A stretch of 64,000 nucleotides of DNA from Cliona cf. orientalis. Lineage: Eukaryota > Porifera > Demospongiae > Clionaida > Clionaidae. Position 1 is the first letter of the stretch; each line of letters opens with the position of its first letter. Made by a program: the position numbers and the translations under genes. Shown here piece after piece: positions 42,361 to 54,087 of this stretch. Below the pieces are notes generated by a model. It did not search any database, was not told the origin of the DNA, and saw only the letters and a list, made by a program, of their open reading frames with translations. Location of the stretch: contig OZ005689.1 in the NCBI GenBank assembly GCA_963930775.1, forward strand, positions 11,501,079 to 11,565,078, read 5' to 3'.

Positions 42361-43009
42361 AGCTTAGAAAAGATATGGCAATCCAATAGCTACCGCATTA
42401 AAACATGTGGACATGCTTTTTGGAGGAGAGGGAGTGGTGTAACAGACACAGTTAGACAGGCTGACTATTTAGCTAATGAATATTGTTACAAATAAGAATT
42501 GTATCTTGAATCTAAGCTATCTAATGTTGACTTCACTATCACGTGCTTGAGTGTTTCAGTACTAGATGTACTGCAGTGACTATACTGAGCAGCTGCAAGG
42601 CATACGGATGTTTAGTATTGTGCAATTGTGCAATAGCACAATGTTATGGTGATATGCTTTTGGGAAAGTTTCAAATTCTGCTCTTGTTATTTCCCCCCAC
42701 AATATTTATGTTAGAAGCCATATACAGGATACACATAAAGATACGACTGAATACACATACCCATTTTAGGTATTCAGTCATGTATACGTAGCTGAATGTA
42801 AACGCAGACATAGAGTGCTGTACGACAGTGGCTGAGAAGGGCCATTCCAAGGCTTCCAATTTTTTGATTTCCATTTCTGAATTAGTCATTTCCAGACTCT
42901 TATTTCTATTTCAAGATCTTTACTTAAACCTTTATTTTAGCCAGCAACTAGACTGTGTTTAATGGCTAGCCTGTTCTGTGATCTGCACTCAGTGAGTTTA
43001 CATAATATG
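42361..43009. other. No gene seen
   Basis: Includes a tract at 42715-42800 shared with 31000-31060 (catatacaggata, gctgaacgtaaac). No exon recognised. Confidence 0.4.
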
Positions 43010-43480
43010 AAAACTTGACCACTTGCCTAGTAGCTGCATGCATAATGGTTCATATGGTACAAGGTCGTCAATATAGTACGTACACACATTGATACTGGTG
43101 CCTCAATCGCAGAGATGGAGTCTGAGAGTCGACCGCGGCCGACTCTCGACCTCGACACTGACAATTTTCAATCACAGGAGACGAACTCGACAGCTTCTGA
43201 ACATCAGGTTAGTCGCGGCATGGCACACAGCGTGCGTGCTATATATAGCACTAGGCTAGCTTTATTTATCCACGGGATTACGTCAGCCAAGAGAACGCGT
43301 AAAGTTCGGCCGGCGGTACTTCACAGAGAAAGTAGCTCTCAGCTTATAATGTATTTGCTGGATACATGCGTCAGATACTCTACATATATACCGATTTTCA
43401 GGTCTCAAAAAGGCTCCACGGAGGCCCTGAATTTTCTGGCAATTACCTTATAGATTACGTCATCATTACCTAATAAGGCC
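43010..43480 (+). repeat. Family J repeat, copy 3
   Basis: It matches 24580-25150 in order (tagctgcatgcataatggt, tttatttatccacgggatta, gtatttgctggatacat) with substitutions. It is separated from the array at 44461 by later insertions (43691-44009 and the SINE). Confidence 0.6.
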
Positions 43481-43690
43481 ATATAAAATAACTTACTTGA
43501 TTCTCATCCACTTTTTTCCAAAAAATAGGGGCGGGAGGAGGCATTTTATTTTTATTTTTTACTCATCAGGACACTAGAAAGAGCAGTATCTGGAGCATAT
43601 TTTCGAGATATTTGGTACAGGGTCGCTACTGCGCACGCGCGATAGCAATAAAATTCATAAAGGCGGCCTGTAAAAATTGAATGCCGTTAT

Positions 43691-44009
43691 CAGTGGCGGA
43701 TCTAGAATTTCCTGAAGGGGGGTTCTGTTTTAGGCTTGCGCAAAATTTTAGAAGCCACGCCCACTTTCGGCTAAACCACGCCCATTTTGATCGTTTGAGA
43801 GCAACTACCACTGGTACCAGCCTAACCGATCGATTTTTGAACGAATTTTCTGCTGAAGCATGCTAAGGTGAGCCACAACAGCAGTTTTCTTAGTTCTGTA
43901 GCCAGAGAGGGGGGTTCCAGGTAGCCTATCATCAGTACTTCTTACAATTAGGTGCAGCCCAAAGGGGGGTTCGGTCGAAACCTCCGAAACCCCCCTAAAT
44001 CCGCCACTG
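43691..44009. mobile_element. CAGTGGCG hAT-like MITE, 5-bp target duplication
   Basis: CAGTGGCGGATCTAGAATTT at the left; aaatccgccactg at the right. Flanked by gttat at 43686-43690 and 44010-44014. The CAGTG end fits the hAT terminal pattern and the 5-bp duplication the hAT5 type. No transposase. Confidence 0.75.
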
Positions 44010-44194
44010 GTTATATACCCGAAACCCGCGCGCTCCGTGCGCAATAGGAACACGGCCCAGCCCCCGTAGGGGGCTGGGCTAAATCACACAGTATTATAAT
44101 ATGAACGCTAAGGCTAGGTTTTGGTTTAGGGTAGTGTTTGACACACAAGGGTTAGTACTACTATTGTCTATAAAGTCGTGACAAAAGAGCACCT

Positions 44195-44330
44195 GGCAGC
44201 GGCGTTCACCGTGGTGCAGTGGCTAAGGCTCTGGTCTATGGATCCATGGACCCCAGTTCGATCCTCGCTCCATTTATTGACTTTCTTTTTTTTTCCCCTT
44301 ATACTCTGGAAATTTTCTAAGTTGGGAGCG
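44195..44330 (+). repeat. tRNA-derived SINE copy 3
   Basis: A-box-like gtggtgcagtggctaaggc, B-box-like agttcgatcctc, then a T-rich tail (ctttctttttttttcccc). The downstream sequence tggaaattttctaag parallels copies 1 and 2. Acceptor and T stems do not pair, so it is not a functional tRNA. Confidence 0.55.
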
Positions 44331-44460
44331 GGTTTCGGGTATATAACGCCGCTCGTAAAAATTGGGACGGGCGGGGATGAGAATCGAGTAAGTTATTTTA
44401 TATGGCCTAACCGCAGAAAAGTAAATTTCTACTAGGCAAGTAATGAACAACTTGGAGACT

Positions 44461-46244
44461 ACGTTCAGAGTCCCTCATGAAAAGTACCACATCGCGCTAC
44501 TGTACCCGCCATAATTCGAACCAGGACAAGTCGACAGAATGCGCATGCTCCGTATGCGCGTATATTGAGGCGCGCGGCTTGAGCCGGTTGACCCGGACGT
44601 GACATCCACTTGCCATGTGCCTAGACTGAATAGGGAAATCCCCCCGAGTGCGTGCTCGCCAAAGAAAGCGAACTGGGAGAATCGCCATATCTCATCGATA
44701 GTCCACTATCTCTTCTACGCTAGGTTCGAATTCTGGGCCCCAACAAGCTTTCATGCGCGCTAAACATTTTGAAACAGTCTCAACCGCATTTTCGTCATAT
44801 TTTACATCACAATTATCTCATCGGTCGGCCGAATAGTAATTGGGACTCTGGACGTAATGAACAACTTAGAGACTACATCTTGAGTCCCTCACGAAAAATA
44901 GGCGCCATAAATTCGAACTAGGACACGTCGACGAATTGCGCATGCTCCGTACACGCGTATATTGGGGCGCGCGGCTTGAGCCGGCTGACCCGAACATGAC
45001 CTCCACCTGCCATGTGCTAGACTGAACAGGGAAATCCCCCCGAGTGCGAGCTCGCCAAAGAAAGCGAACTGAGAAAATCGCCATATCTCATCGATAGTCC
45101 ACGACGTCTTCTACGCTAGGTTCGAATTCTGGGTCCCAACAACCTTTCATGCGCGCTAAACATTTTGAAACAGTTTCACAGCAATTACATCATGAATTTT
45201 ATCATAAATTTCATCATAAATTACCTCATCGGTTTTCATCATCATTTCATCATCAATTACTCATCGCGCGGCCGAATTCTTTTTTGCGAATTGGGACTCA
45301 GGATGTAATGAAAAACTTAGAGACTACATCCCGAGTCCCTCGTGAAAAGTAGCCGCCATAAATTCGAACTAGGACACATCGACAAACTGCGCATGCTCCA
45401 CTCACGCGTATACTGGGGCGCGCGGCTTGAGCCGGTTGACCTTCACTTGCAATGTGCTCGACTGAATAGGGAAACCCCCCTGCCCTGAAAACGAGCTCGC
45501 TAGAGAAAGCGAACTGAGAGAAACGCCATAAGGATATCATCGGATAGTCCACGATCTCTTCTACGCTAGGTTCGACTTTTGGGTCCCAACAACCTTTCAT
45601 GCGCGCAAAACATTTTGAAGCAGTCTTCACCCCAATTTCATCATAATTTTATCATAGGTTTCAATAATTTCATCATAGGTTTCATCATAGGTTTCATCAT
45701 AATTACTCATCGCGCGGCCGAATTCTTTTTTGCGGATTGGGACTCGGGATGTAATGAACAACTTAGAGACTACATCCCGAGTCCCTCATAAGTATTGCAC
45801 CGCGCTTACTGTACGCCGCCATAATTCGAACTTGGACACATCGACAAACTGCGCATGCTCCGTACACGCAGTTTATTGGGGCGCGCAGGTTGAGCCGGTT
45901 GACCCGAACGTGACCTCCACTGCCATGTGCTAGGCTGTATAGGGAAATCCCCCCAGAGAGCTCGCTCGCCAAAGAAAGCGAACTGAGAGAATCGCCATAT
46001 GTCGTCGATAGTCCACGATCTCTTGTACGCTAGGTTCGAATTCTGGGTCCCAACACCCTGTCTTGCGCGCTAAACATTTTGAAGCAGTCTTCACCCCAAT
46101 TTCATCATAATTTCATCATAATTTCATCATAATTTCATCATAGGTTTCAATAATTTCATCATAGGTTTCATCATAGGTTTCGTCATAATTACTCATCGCG
46201 CGGCCGAATTCTTTTTTGCGGATATGGATTGGGACTCGGGATGT
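44461..46244. repeat. Second head-to-tail array of four TIR-bearing units
   Basis: Units begin at 44461, 44875, 45326 and 45772 (periods about 414, 451, 446 and 472) with acatcccgagtccctc or acgttcagagtccctc. They end gggactcnggatgt. Same internal landmarks as 25160-26858 and 7343-7790. The tcatcat minisatellite grows toward the last unit. Confidence 0.8.
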
Positions 46245-46299
46245 AATAAACAACAGTTGTTTGTACTACATGTAGTAACGGTTGCAATAACAAAAATAT

Positions 46300-46465
46300 G
46301 TTATTCATACTTTCACTATAGCATATATTACAGGTTTCAGTTCCTGGTAAGCAACACTGAGACTCAGAAACACAAAGATAAGGTGAGTTTGACCAATAAT
46401 TAGCTAATCCTAAAACACCGTTTCTATAACACTATGATTCGACTGTGTTTAGAGGAGGAGTATAT
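46300..46465 (+). repeat. Family M repeat, left half
   Basis: Matches 32634-32800 up to the junction with the TGGGCTTTTCC end at 46466. The missing right half of the repeat lies at 52500-52595. Confidence 0.7.
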
Positions 46466-46832
46466 TGGGCTTTTCCATTAATAAAGGATACACCCCCACG
46501 GAAGACCAATAATTACTTCCTGACAGTATAACCTATAAAATTTTAATTACTTTCTTGATGGATATTTAGCCACTTTATATTAATTCTTGATGGTCAGCTA
46601 ATGCAATTTTAATGATTCCAAACGGTGTTGTTAATAGTTGGAGGTGTAATTAATTGACAGGGTATCACTAGAAAATGTTTTTCTTTACATGATCTATATG
46701 TGACATTGTGCAGTTAATTGTCTAATTAATGCTATCATGTGATGCATAGTGGAGTAGGAAGCAATTGTACATGGGGGGGGGGGCCCAAGGTACTCGGCCA
46801 TGCGCGATGCAGGGACGTAAATTAGTCATAGC

Positions 46833-47153
46833 CAGGGTTTTATCTGGCCCAAAAATTTAGGGGGGGAAACATGGGAGAAGTTGAAGTAATGGGCCGCCTT
46901 GGCGGCCCAAGGGGGTGGGTGCGGGAGGGGGATGTGCCCCCTTCCGCGCAAAGCGCGGTAAGCTAAAACATAAATTAATATTAATGTTCCCATAAAGGCA
47001 CCTAAGTAACACTTCAACATAATTAGTCCAGGTGATATGACATTATGTGCATTTAATTGTGAAATCTCATGAATTTTAATTAATTTTTTGTAAATTTTTT
47101 GGGGGGGAAACACATCCTGCTGGGCTCTATGCAGATAAACCCCAGATAGCAGC
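46833..47153. repeat. Imperfect foldback with G runs
   Basis: cagggttttatctggccc and ttagggggggaaac at the left are mirrored by ggctctatgcagataaaccc at the right, with a second gggggggaaac. Decayed MITE. Confidence 0.45.
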
Positions 47154-47324
47154 TAGTTTCTAAAAGCCTACCTTTTTAACACATGTTACTGACATTAATC
47201 AGTATGCTAAAATTTAGACATTCGAGACCTTATCCTACTAATAAACTAAGACTTTCTGGTCTTCTATCCTTGCTAAGTATAATTAGCTATTCACCCTTTT
47301 ATTGGAGGGGCCAGGGCCCCCCCC

Positions 47325-47412
47325 CTTCTACAGGATTGGGGGGGGGGGAGGAGGGTGGGGGCCACTGGCCCCCCCAGCCCCCCCCCCCTCCCCCCCCCCC
47401 CCCCCCCCCCCC
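47325..47412. repeat. Long mixed G/C homopolymer tract
   Basis: Successive runs of C, G and C, the last about 30 C interrupted by one T. It could form quadruplex structures and is prone to slippage and assembly error. Confidence 0.8.
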
Positions 47413-47928
47413 GGTTCCTACTCCACTGATGCATATATGGCAATTTAACACACATTCAGAAGGGGGGTTGGGGGGGGTGAGGGAGAGAACTATAGAGAGA
47501 CTCCTAGAAGTTATAGGAAACCAGTTAGCTCACTTTAATTAATATGACAGTGGATTCAACAATCCCATGGCCACACCCCTAGCTCATTACTACTATGTTT
47601 ATTTCCCTCTTGTAAGTCTATTATTCCTTTTCATGTTTCCAGGCCATGCGTAGGCCACTTAACAACTTATCCTAGGGTAGCCTCGTCCCCAGTCTCCCTG
47701 ATGTTGTCTTTGCATGCAACATTGAATAGCTGGGAATATAGGGCCTGGGAATGAGGTATATACCCTAGGGGAAATATACTACAATATCTATGTCTTACGG
47801 GGCTATCAAAGAATTATTATGGGCACATGTTGAGGGGAATAAGTAAAGGACTAAAAAGGGGGCAGCTCAAAGTGTATGTGATTGGGTATGTATAGGAGGG
47901 ATCGATGAGATGAAGTGATTAGAATGAT

Positions 47929-48100
47929 TAATCACATCCTTCTGAGTGCAATTTGGAAATAATCACACGAGTAACTGCCAGTTGGAAAGCTTGAAATTGC
48001 ATGAGATGAAGCCAAGTGCAATTTAAATTGCTTTACAACTGGCAGTTACGAGTGTGATTATTTCCAAATTGCACTCAGAAGGATGTGATCAATTACTAAT
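47929..48100. repeat. Long hairpin (about 58-bp arms)
   Basis: ttaatcacatccttctgagt...ataatcacacgagtaactgccagttg pairs almost perfectly with its complement ending at 48100, around a loop of about 50 bp. A foldback MITE or hairpin-RNA source. Confidence 0.8.
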
Positions 48101-48439
48101 CATATGAAGCGCTTATGTAAGGACGCCTATCTACTTGACTAATAGACCACTAGCAGTAGTATAGGTCCACTAAGTAAACAGAAGCCTGGCTACCCCCACA
48201 AGGTGAAGGGGTGCTTTGTAGAGCTTGTGTAGAATCAGCAGGTTTAGTGGCTTTCTTCTTGACCTTGCAGCTGTACTAACAAAACGAAGGGTGATTTTAC
48301 CCAATCAGCATGTGATTAGGTGCAAACTGTAATTAAATCAACACTGTATATCCAATCAGTGAGCGATTACACTTGCACTGTTAGATACAAGAATTATTGC
48401 CTACTTCTCTATGGGAGTTTACTATAGTGACTTAGTACA
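48101..48439. other. No gene seen
   Basis: Unique-looking spacer between hairpin and minisatellite; no motif recognised. Confidence 0.35.
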
Positions 48440-49255
48440 TCATATTATGATTAGGGTGCATAGAAGATGAAATGGGTAATGTGATGGGAGTATGCATAAT
48501 ATTATGATGAAGTGATCAGTGGGTGGGAATGAGATGCATTTTTGTATGAGAGGGATGAAATGATCAGGACATAATTATAAATGATTAGGGTATGTGTATG
48601 AGAAATGAAGAAATAGGCCAGTATATATGAGAGATGAGTGGGGATGAAATGATTAGGACATATGTATAAGAGATGAAGTAATTAGGGTATATGTATGAGA
48701 AATGAAGTAATAGCTAGGGCTATACACAATTGTAGTATAATATGACACACAGTAGTGAGATGGCCAGGTATGTGTCGAATGGTTGCATGGGGTATGTGCT
48801 TAAGACATGAAATGATTAGGATAATATGTATGGTGTATGTGTGTACCAGTGCTTGTGATTGGGGTATGTGCATGACAACATGAAGTGATTAAGGTATGTA
48901 TATAAGAGATAAAGTAACAGGGATTGGAATATGTGAGAGGTGATGTGATTAGGGTATGTATAGTTAGGGTATGAGAAATGAAGTAATAGGGCAGTATATG
49001 ACACACAGTGAGATGGGTATGTGTATGAGAGATATGAGTGGTTGCATGGGGTATGTGTTAAAGACATGAAATGATGATATGTGTATATGTATGTGCATAC
49101 CATGCAGTGCTTGTGTGTGTATGACATTATGAAGTGATTATAATTTAAGGTATGTATATGAGAGATAATTGGAATATGTGAGAGGTGATGTGATTAGGGT
49201 ATGCGTGATTAGGGTACGCGTGGTAAGGGTATGCATGATTAGGGTATGCATGCTT
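48440..49255. repeat. Degenerate minisatellite, about 29-bp unit
   Basis: Variants of ggtatgtgtatgagagatga followed by agtgattag recur irregularly over about 800 bp, with longer internal duplications (for example around 48750 and 49015). Open minus-strand frames here are by-products of the repeat. Confidence 0.7.
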
Positions 49256-50859
49256 AGGTGGCTATACCATGCCCAAAAGTCTAGTGAGCCTAGTACTGAA
49301 AATCAGCAGACACCCACAAGCAGTCTAGTGGGGTAACCACTACTACTGCCACCTGGGTGGTGATGGTGGTTTCACACCTAGATGTGTTACCACATAGTGC
49401 TGTAACTTGCCTGGGCATGTTTCAGATCTCTGCACAATTAATACACCACAAAAACACTCTAGCTCTGCCCCTCTGACTCAGTAGATTTCATCTGCACACA
49501 CCCATGCTTGCTCTCAGATTAACTCTTGCTTGAAATTTGATTCCCACCATGATCTTGCTCATCCATACAAGAGACAATTTATAGCCCTATGGTCCTCTAT
49601 ACACGTGTGCCCAACTGTCACTGATGACTTACATTCCACTAGTTTGAATATGAGAATAGCATGCTAAGTTAGCCAAGAGCGCATATTAAGAACTATGCGC
49701 TCTTGGTTAGGTATAATGTTGTAGAGAGCTACTTTCAGGGGCATGCATGAACCTATAGCTAGTACATGCATGTAGGACCTGTGAATGCATCAAGTAAAAA
49801 GGAAACTTTAGGCATGGTATGTATGATTATAATATTATTTGACCAGCTATGAGAAAAGGGACTGTTTGCATGGGATTGTTTTGTTTCTGCATGTATATAG
49901 CAAGTATACAATGTACTATTACAGCTGCAGTCTGCCTCTGTGTTTATGCATGGCTAAAGCTACACTGGTCTGTTACAAGTTCACTCACAACTACATTATA
50001 GTACTATTAAACTGAAGTAGTAGTTTGTAGTGTGTAGCTTTAAACATTATTATGTACCATGCAATGTATTCTATGTGTAGTGGATTTACTCTGTGTTTGT
50101 GGTAATAGCTACTCTGGTACAAGCATGCATACTCACAAAAATTTGTAGAAAGCATGCAAGTTGGATATTGAGACAATAAACAGAAATGGTCCTTTAACAG
50201 TAACTGTTGATTTTCTAATAATTGAAACTGTGCTTTAAGTTTCCTTTTTATTTGATACATTCACAGGTGTATACTATAACATGTAACAGGTATCTGTACC
50301 ATGCGTATACATTTTTATGCTTAGTGTGGTACTAGGTTGTTTCTACAAACATTATTGCAAACCATTTGTAGCAGCATGGTGGGCCAGTCTGACCTTCAGG
50401 ACATACTACTGGGATGATGTATACGCATGCATGAGCTATTATAAGTAACTGGAAAAGGTAGGGGTGTATATACTACTTTCTTAATGAGAGCTCAGCTAGG
50501 GATCTAAGCAGGTTGTGTCCCTTGTCCAATAATACACAGTGCTGTCATACAAATTAAGGTAAAATAGTGGTACGGGGAAAACTTCCTCAATAGTACCAAC
50601 AATGTTTAGCAATGACAATGATCTATGAGTATCAATGTACCACACCAAGTCTGATCTGTTGTTGATATTAAAATAATTTTCCTATAGGTTTGTGCTGTGG
50701 TTGGCACCTTTTTCCAACCACAAGCATGCACAGAAAATTACTAGGACCACTGGCATCGTTAAAAATAGTTTCCATAGCAAATTAGCAAAGGTCTATTGTG
50801 CAATGTTGGGCATCAGTTGTTCATATGAAATGATTATCCAATTAAAGCTATGCAAGGGT
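49256..50859. other. No gene seen
   Basis: Low-motif AT-rich sequence with a solitary MITE end at about 49842 (tgaccagctatgagaaaagg). An 89-codon minus frame (49991-50260) has no recognisable motif or splice context. Confidence 0.4.
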
Positions 50860-50966
50860 TAGCCTCGTGCACCAGGCCTACCCTCCATACTACACATTGT
50901 CACGCTATACGAAAAATAGTAGTGTGCATAGTATTATTGAGAGTATAGGCCTGGTACACGAGGCTT
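50860..50966. repeat. Short TAGCCTCGTG foldback
   Basis: tagcctcgtgcaccaggcct at the left and aggcctggtacacgaggct at the right. Ends resemble the TAGTCTCG group. No clean target duplication seen. Confidence 0.6.
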
Positions 50967-51079
50967 GCAAATTTAAGGACCATGGTTTTCAATAAGAGCC
51001 GGGATGAGTGATTCCATGCTACAATGTCTTGGAGGCATAATAGTTAATGTTATGCAAGCTGGAGTGTAATAAACAATTA

Positions 51080-51422
51080 CAGTGGCGTATCCAGGATTTG
51101 AAGGAGGGAGGTGCTAGGTCGATCGCGCGCGAAGCGCGCGCGCGCAAAACTTTTAGCCACGCCCCCAAAACGTTGACCACGCCCCTCATTCACGCGTTCT
51201 TGAAGATAGCTGGCTGATAAAGAAGGCTGTTTTAGGCCTAGTGACGATGAGAAAACGCTGTTTAAGGAGCGAATTTTAGAGGCCAATAAGTTTATTGTTG
51301 GTAGGAGCTGCCAGTTATCGATTATCATTGACAATATTTGTGCTGAGGTACCGAGCTGGCTGTTGTGCCAGAGCTGAGGGGGGTGCTCCAGCACCCTGAG
51401 CTCCATGCTAGATACGCCACTG
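51080..51422. mobile_element. CAGTGGCG hAT-like MITE, 5-bp target duplication
   Basis: CAGTGGCGTATCCAGGATTT at the left and tagatacgccactg at the right, flanked by aatta at 51075-51079 and 51423-51427. The interior shares cttgaagatagctggctga and ggccaataagtttattgttg with 53440-53560 and 38186-38330. Confidence 0.8.
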
Positions 51423-52062
51423 AATTACCTACCAATAGAAGTTCCTCTAAATCAGTGAAGTGTAACCAACCCAGGGTTAAAGATACTAGTACTGGGAACT
51501 CAGATCTTATTAATAGTGTCTGATGGATAGCTAAAATAACCTCTTTGTAACAGGACAATGTTTATTTTTAGGGGAGTGAGTAGCTTGGAACAGCGCAGTA
51601 TGTATGTAGATAACACTATTGAGGAGAGAGAAAGGGAGCTGTATTTGATACTGAATTTGTCTTCTGGGGATGGTAGCTATGTCATATTAATAATTGTGTC
51701 ATAAGTACACCAAATTACACTCATAGGGGGTGTATGATTACTAGGTATTGGTGAATTGTGCTCAAAATCTGTCCTATTATGCTATGCTGGCAATGCTAGT
51801 AAAACCCTTCATGCTCACCACAATGCCTTATAATTAGCAAAGGTACCGCTGCACTGAACAACAAAGGTTGCTGACATGCAGTCAAATATAGAAGGCAATT
51901 AGCATATTATGTATTATTATGCTCCAGTACCTTGGGCTCCAATAAGGATTCATGCAGCACACAAGATGAGAAAGAAATGGTTGAAGGGAAACCTAAATAA
52001 ATTATAGAATCTATTATGCTAGCATATGCCCATGTGCTAATGGAATCTATTATGCCCAAAAT

Positions 52063-52135
52063 TAGCCTCGTCCCCAGGCCTCCACCCATTCTGCGTGCAA
52101 CACTGAAGCTGGGTGGAGGCTTGGGGACGAGGCTA
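52063..52135. repeat. Short TAGCCTCGTCCCC foldback
   Basis: tagcctcgtccccaggcctc and its complement (gaggcttggggacgaggcta) with a loop of about 30 bp. A minimal relative of the elements at 3983 and 23572; no target duplication visible. Confidence 0.7.
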
Positions 52136-52499
52136 TAGCTCCAAATTATACCAGCATAATTTGCCAATGCCTAATGGTTACAAAATGAAATAGCTAGCCC
52201 AATATACAGGCCAGCTCAGATGCCTTTAATACCCGTATTACTTTGATGTGGTCACAAACCACACCCTCCCATTACTTTTCCTTAGGTGAACTCTGAGCCC
52301 ATCAATGCAAAGTTAGCTAATATCCTTACGATGAGGATACCACTTGCAAGGGACGGAAGACCATTAATGACTTCTTGATGGTCTCAATACTCTAGTTAAT
52401 TAATTCTTGATGGTTCATCGGCCTATAATTAGATCTAGGGGGTCATATGCCAATTTCACTCTTCCGTGGGGGTGTATCATTCATTAATGGAAAAGCCCA

Positions 52500-52595
52500 T
52501 TAGCTAATTCAGCATGGTCCAGGCTACTGTATTTGTTGTACTTTAGATGCCACAAAAATAATTCCAATCCCATTTAGCACTTAAATAAGAACGAT
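52500..52595 (+). repeat. Family M repeat, right half; empty site of the piggyBac
   Basis: Continues the repeat broken at 46465. It reads ttagcacttaaataagaacgat with a single TTAA (52580-52583), where the copy at 32891 carries the piggyBac element. Confidence 0.7.
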
Positions 52596-52684
52596 CAGTG
52601 GCGTACCCAGGGGGGTGTTCAGGGTGCTGGAGCACCCCCATCAGCTCTGGCACAACAGCCAGTTCAGTAGCTCAGTGATGATAA

Positions 52685-53417
52685 GGGGGCTTTCACAAAC
52701 TGAATTTGCTCACGCTTAGCGTCATTGTGATGCTAAGTCTAGACCCCCCTCCCCCACCCCCCTTAGCATCACACATATTATATTAAATAGTATAGGTAGC
52801 TAGCTAGTAGGCCAGCTATAACTATCATCCAGCCATCCCATCTAGCTATGTCTTTATACACTGATGATGCATGGCTATATTAAACTGTATGTAACATATC
52901 AGGATTGATTTATACTTAGGCCATTCCAATGAGATTCATTGTTTCTCATCACCCGCCCGCCTGCTTTTTTTGAGCCGCACTTCTAAACTCATTATTCATT
53001 ATTTTGGTGTCAGTTCGTTCTACTATTGATTTCGAGCACTATCAACCACAGTTACTAGACGACTATTACCTACAATGTTATTCTCGAGCATGCGCAGTAG
53101 CAACTTTCCATACTTGGGTTCTTAATGCGCATGCTCGAGAATAAAATTATAGGTAGTGGTCGTCAGATTACTGTCCAAATCTGATAATAAATAATGATAA
53201 TGACCGCCCGCCCGCATCCTCCAGGAGATACTGAAGTGATGAGAAACAAGGAATTTCATTGGAGTGGCCTTACCAATGAGTGATCTTCAATACAGTCATT
53301 GAACTATTGGTCGATGGTGAGCATTAATTAGAAAATTGCATCATGCCCCCAACCCCCCTCCCCCCTTAGCGTCATAATGACGCTAAGCGTTAGCAAATTC
53401 AGTTTGTGAAAGCCCCC
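52685..53417. mobile_element. GGGGGCTTTCACAAACTG element, TAA target duplication
   Basis: TAA-GGGGGCTTTCACAAACTGAA at the left; inverted at the right (ttcagtttgtgaaagccccc-TAA). Pairing continues about 55 bp through cgcttagcgtcat. A 3-bp TAA duplication suggests the PIF/Harbinger group. It carries a further insertion at 52919-53269. Confidence 0.8.
52919..53269. mobile_element. GGCCATTCCAA element, TTA target duplication
   Basis: TTA-GGCCATTCCAATGAGATTCA and tttcattggagtggcc-TTA; paired gtttctcatcacccgcccgc follows. Same family as 56270-56521 and 59635-59907. It is the innermost of a three-level nest. Confidence 0.8.
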
Positions 53418-53866
53418 TAAACATTGTTACTGATATTAAATCAATGACTGGAAGCTACTACCAACAACAAACTTACTGGCCTATAAAATTCGCTCCCAAA
53501 ACAGCAGTTTCTCATCGCTATTTGGCCTAAAACAGCCTTCTTTGTCAGCCAGCTACCTTCAAGATCGCGTTTAATTAGGGGCGTGGTCAACATTTGGGTG
53601 CGTGGCTAAAAATTTTGCGTGCGCGAATGTCTTAGCTCCCCCTCCCTCAAATCCTGGGAACGCCACTGACGATGAAAAGATCATGACTGGTGCCTAAACG
53701 TAAGTTATAATGTTTACATTCAACATCTCCCCGAAACCCGGACAATGATGGGCGGAAGGGTACGTGTCACTGTGCCTTGCAAAATTAATTGCTGGGTTGT
53801 TATATCTGGCGACTTCTACTGTACATGCATGTATGTTGAATTTAGAAGCGTTGTACATGGGTTTCA

Positions 53867-54080
53867 TTACCCCGCGCGCATGCGCAAGGGGTAAAGTAAT
53901 CGGTTGTGTCGTCGTTGTTGTCGTTGTCGTTGTCGTTAGCACAAAAATCGCCATATCTCGAGATATAGGCGTCTAAGCGACTCGTAAGCACGACGAATCA
54001 ATCGAATTCGGCGAAAAACTGCCTTCAGTGTGCGTCAAATCGAGGGATACGGTCCACGAGCGTCACAAATAGTGTCTTTT
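53867..54080 (+). repeat. Hairpin-microsatellite repeat (family F), copy 1
   Basis: ttaccccgcgcgcatgcgca closes on ggggtaa (stem of 7), then a tcgttg microsatellite, then tagcacaaaaatcgccatat and about 130 bp ending cacaaatagtgtc. The inverted copy is 59169-59345. Confidence 0.65.
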
Positions 54081-54087
54081 TGTTGGC

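Larger units (their letters stand above)
46466..52499. mobile_element. 6-kb segment bounded by TIRs, no transposase recognised
   Basis: The left end tgggcttttccattaataaa...gatacacccccacggaaga pairs with the right end (tcttccgtgggggtgtatc...ttaatggaaaagccca), about 40 bp with few mismatches. The flanks 46300-46465 and 52500-52595 are the two halves of one family M repeat that is contiguous at 32634-32890, so the whole 6034 bp entered as an insertion or grew inside one. The ends match the 273-bp MITE at 28644-28916. Contents: G/C homopolymers, a foldback, a hairpin, a minisatellite and two later MITEs; no long ORF. Confidence 0.6.
52596..53668. mobile_element. CAGTGGCG hAT-like element carrying two nested insertions
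   Basis: CAGTGGCGTACCCAGG at the left and cctgggaacgccactg at the right, with target duplication acgat (52591-52595 and 53669-53673). Removing the nested 52685-53417 leaves about 340 bp, the length of the copy at 51080-51422. Confidence 0.8.

Noticed and set aside
44205..44270. Functional tRNA gene
   Set aside because: A and B boxes are present but acceptor and T stems do not pair; it fits a SINE better.
47183..47542. Pro/Gly-rich 119-codon frame
   Set aside because: Driven by poly-G and poly-C tracts.
48682..49127. Overlapping minus-strand frames rich in His, Thr and Ile
   Set aside because: They arise from the degenerate minisatellite and have no independent support.
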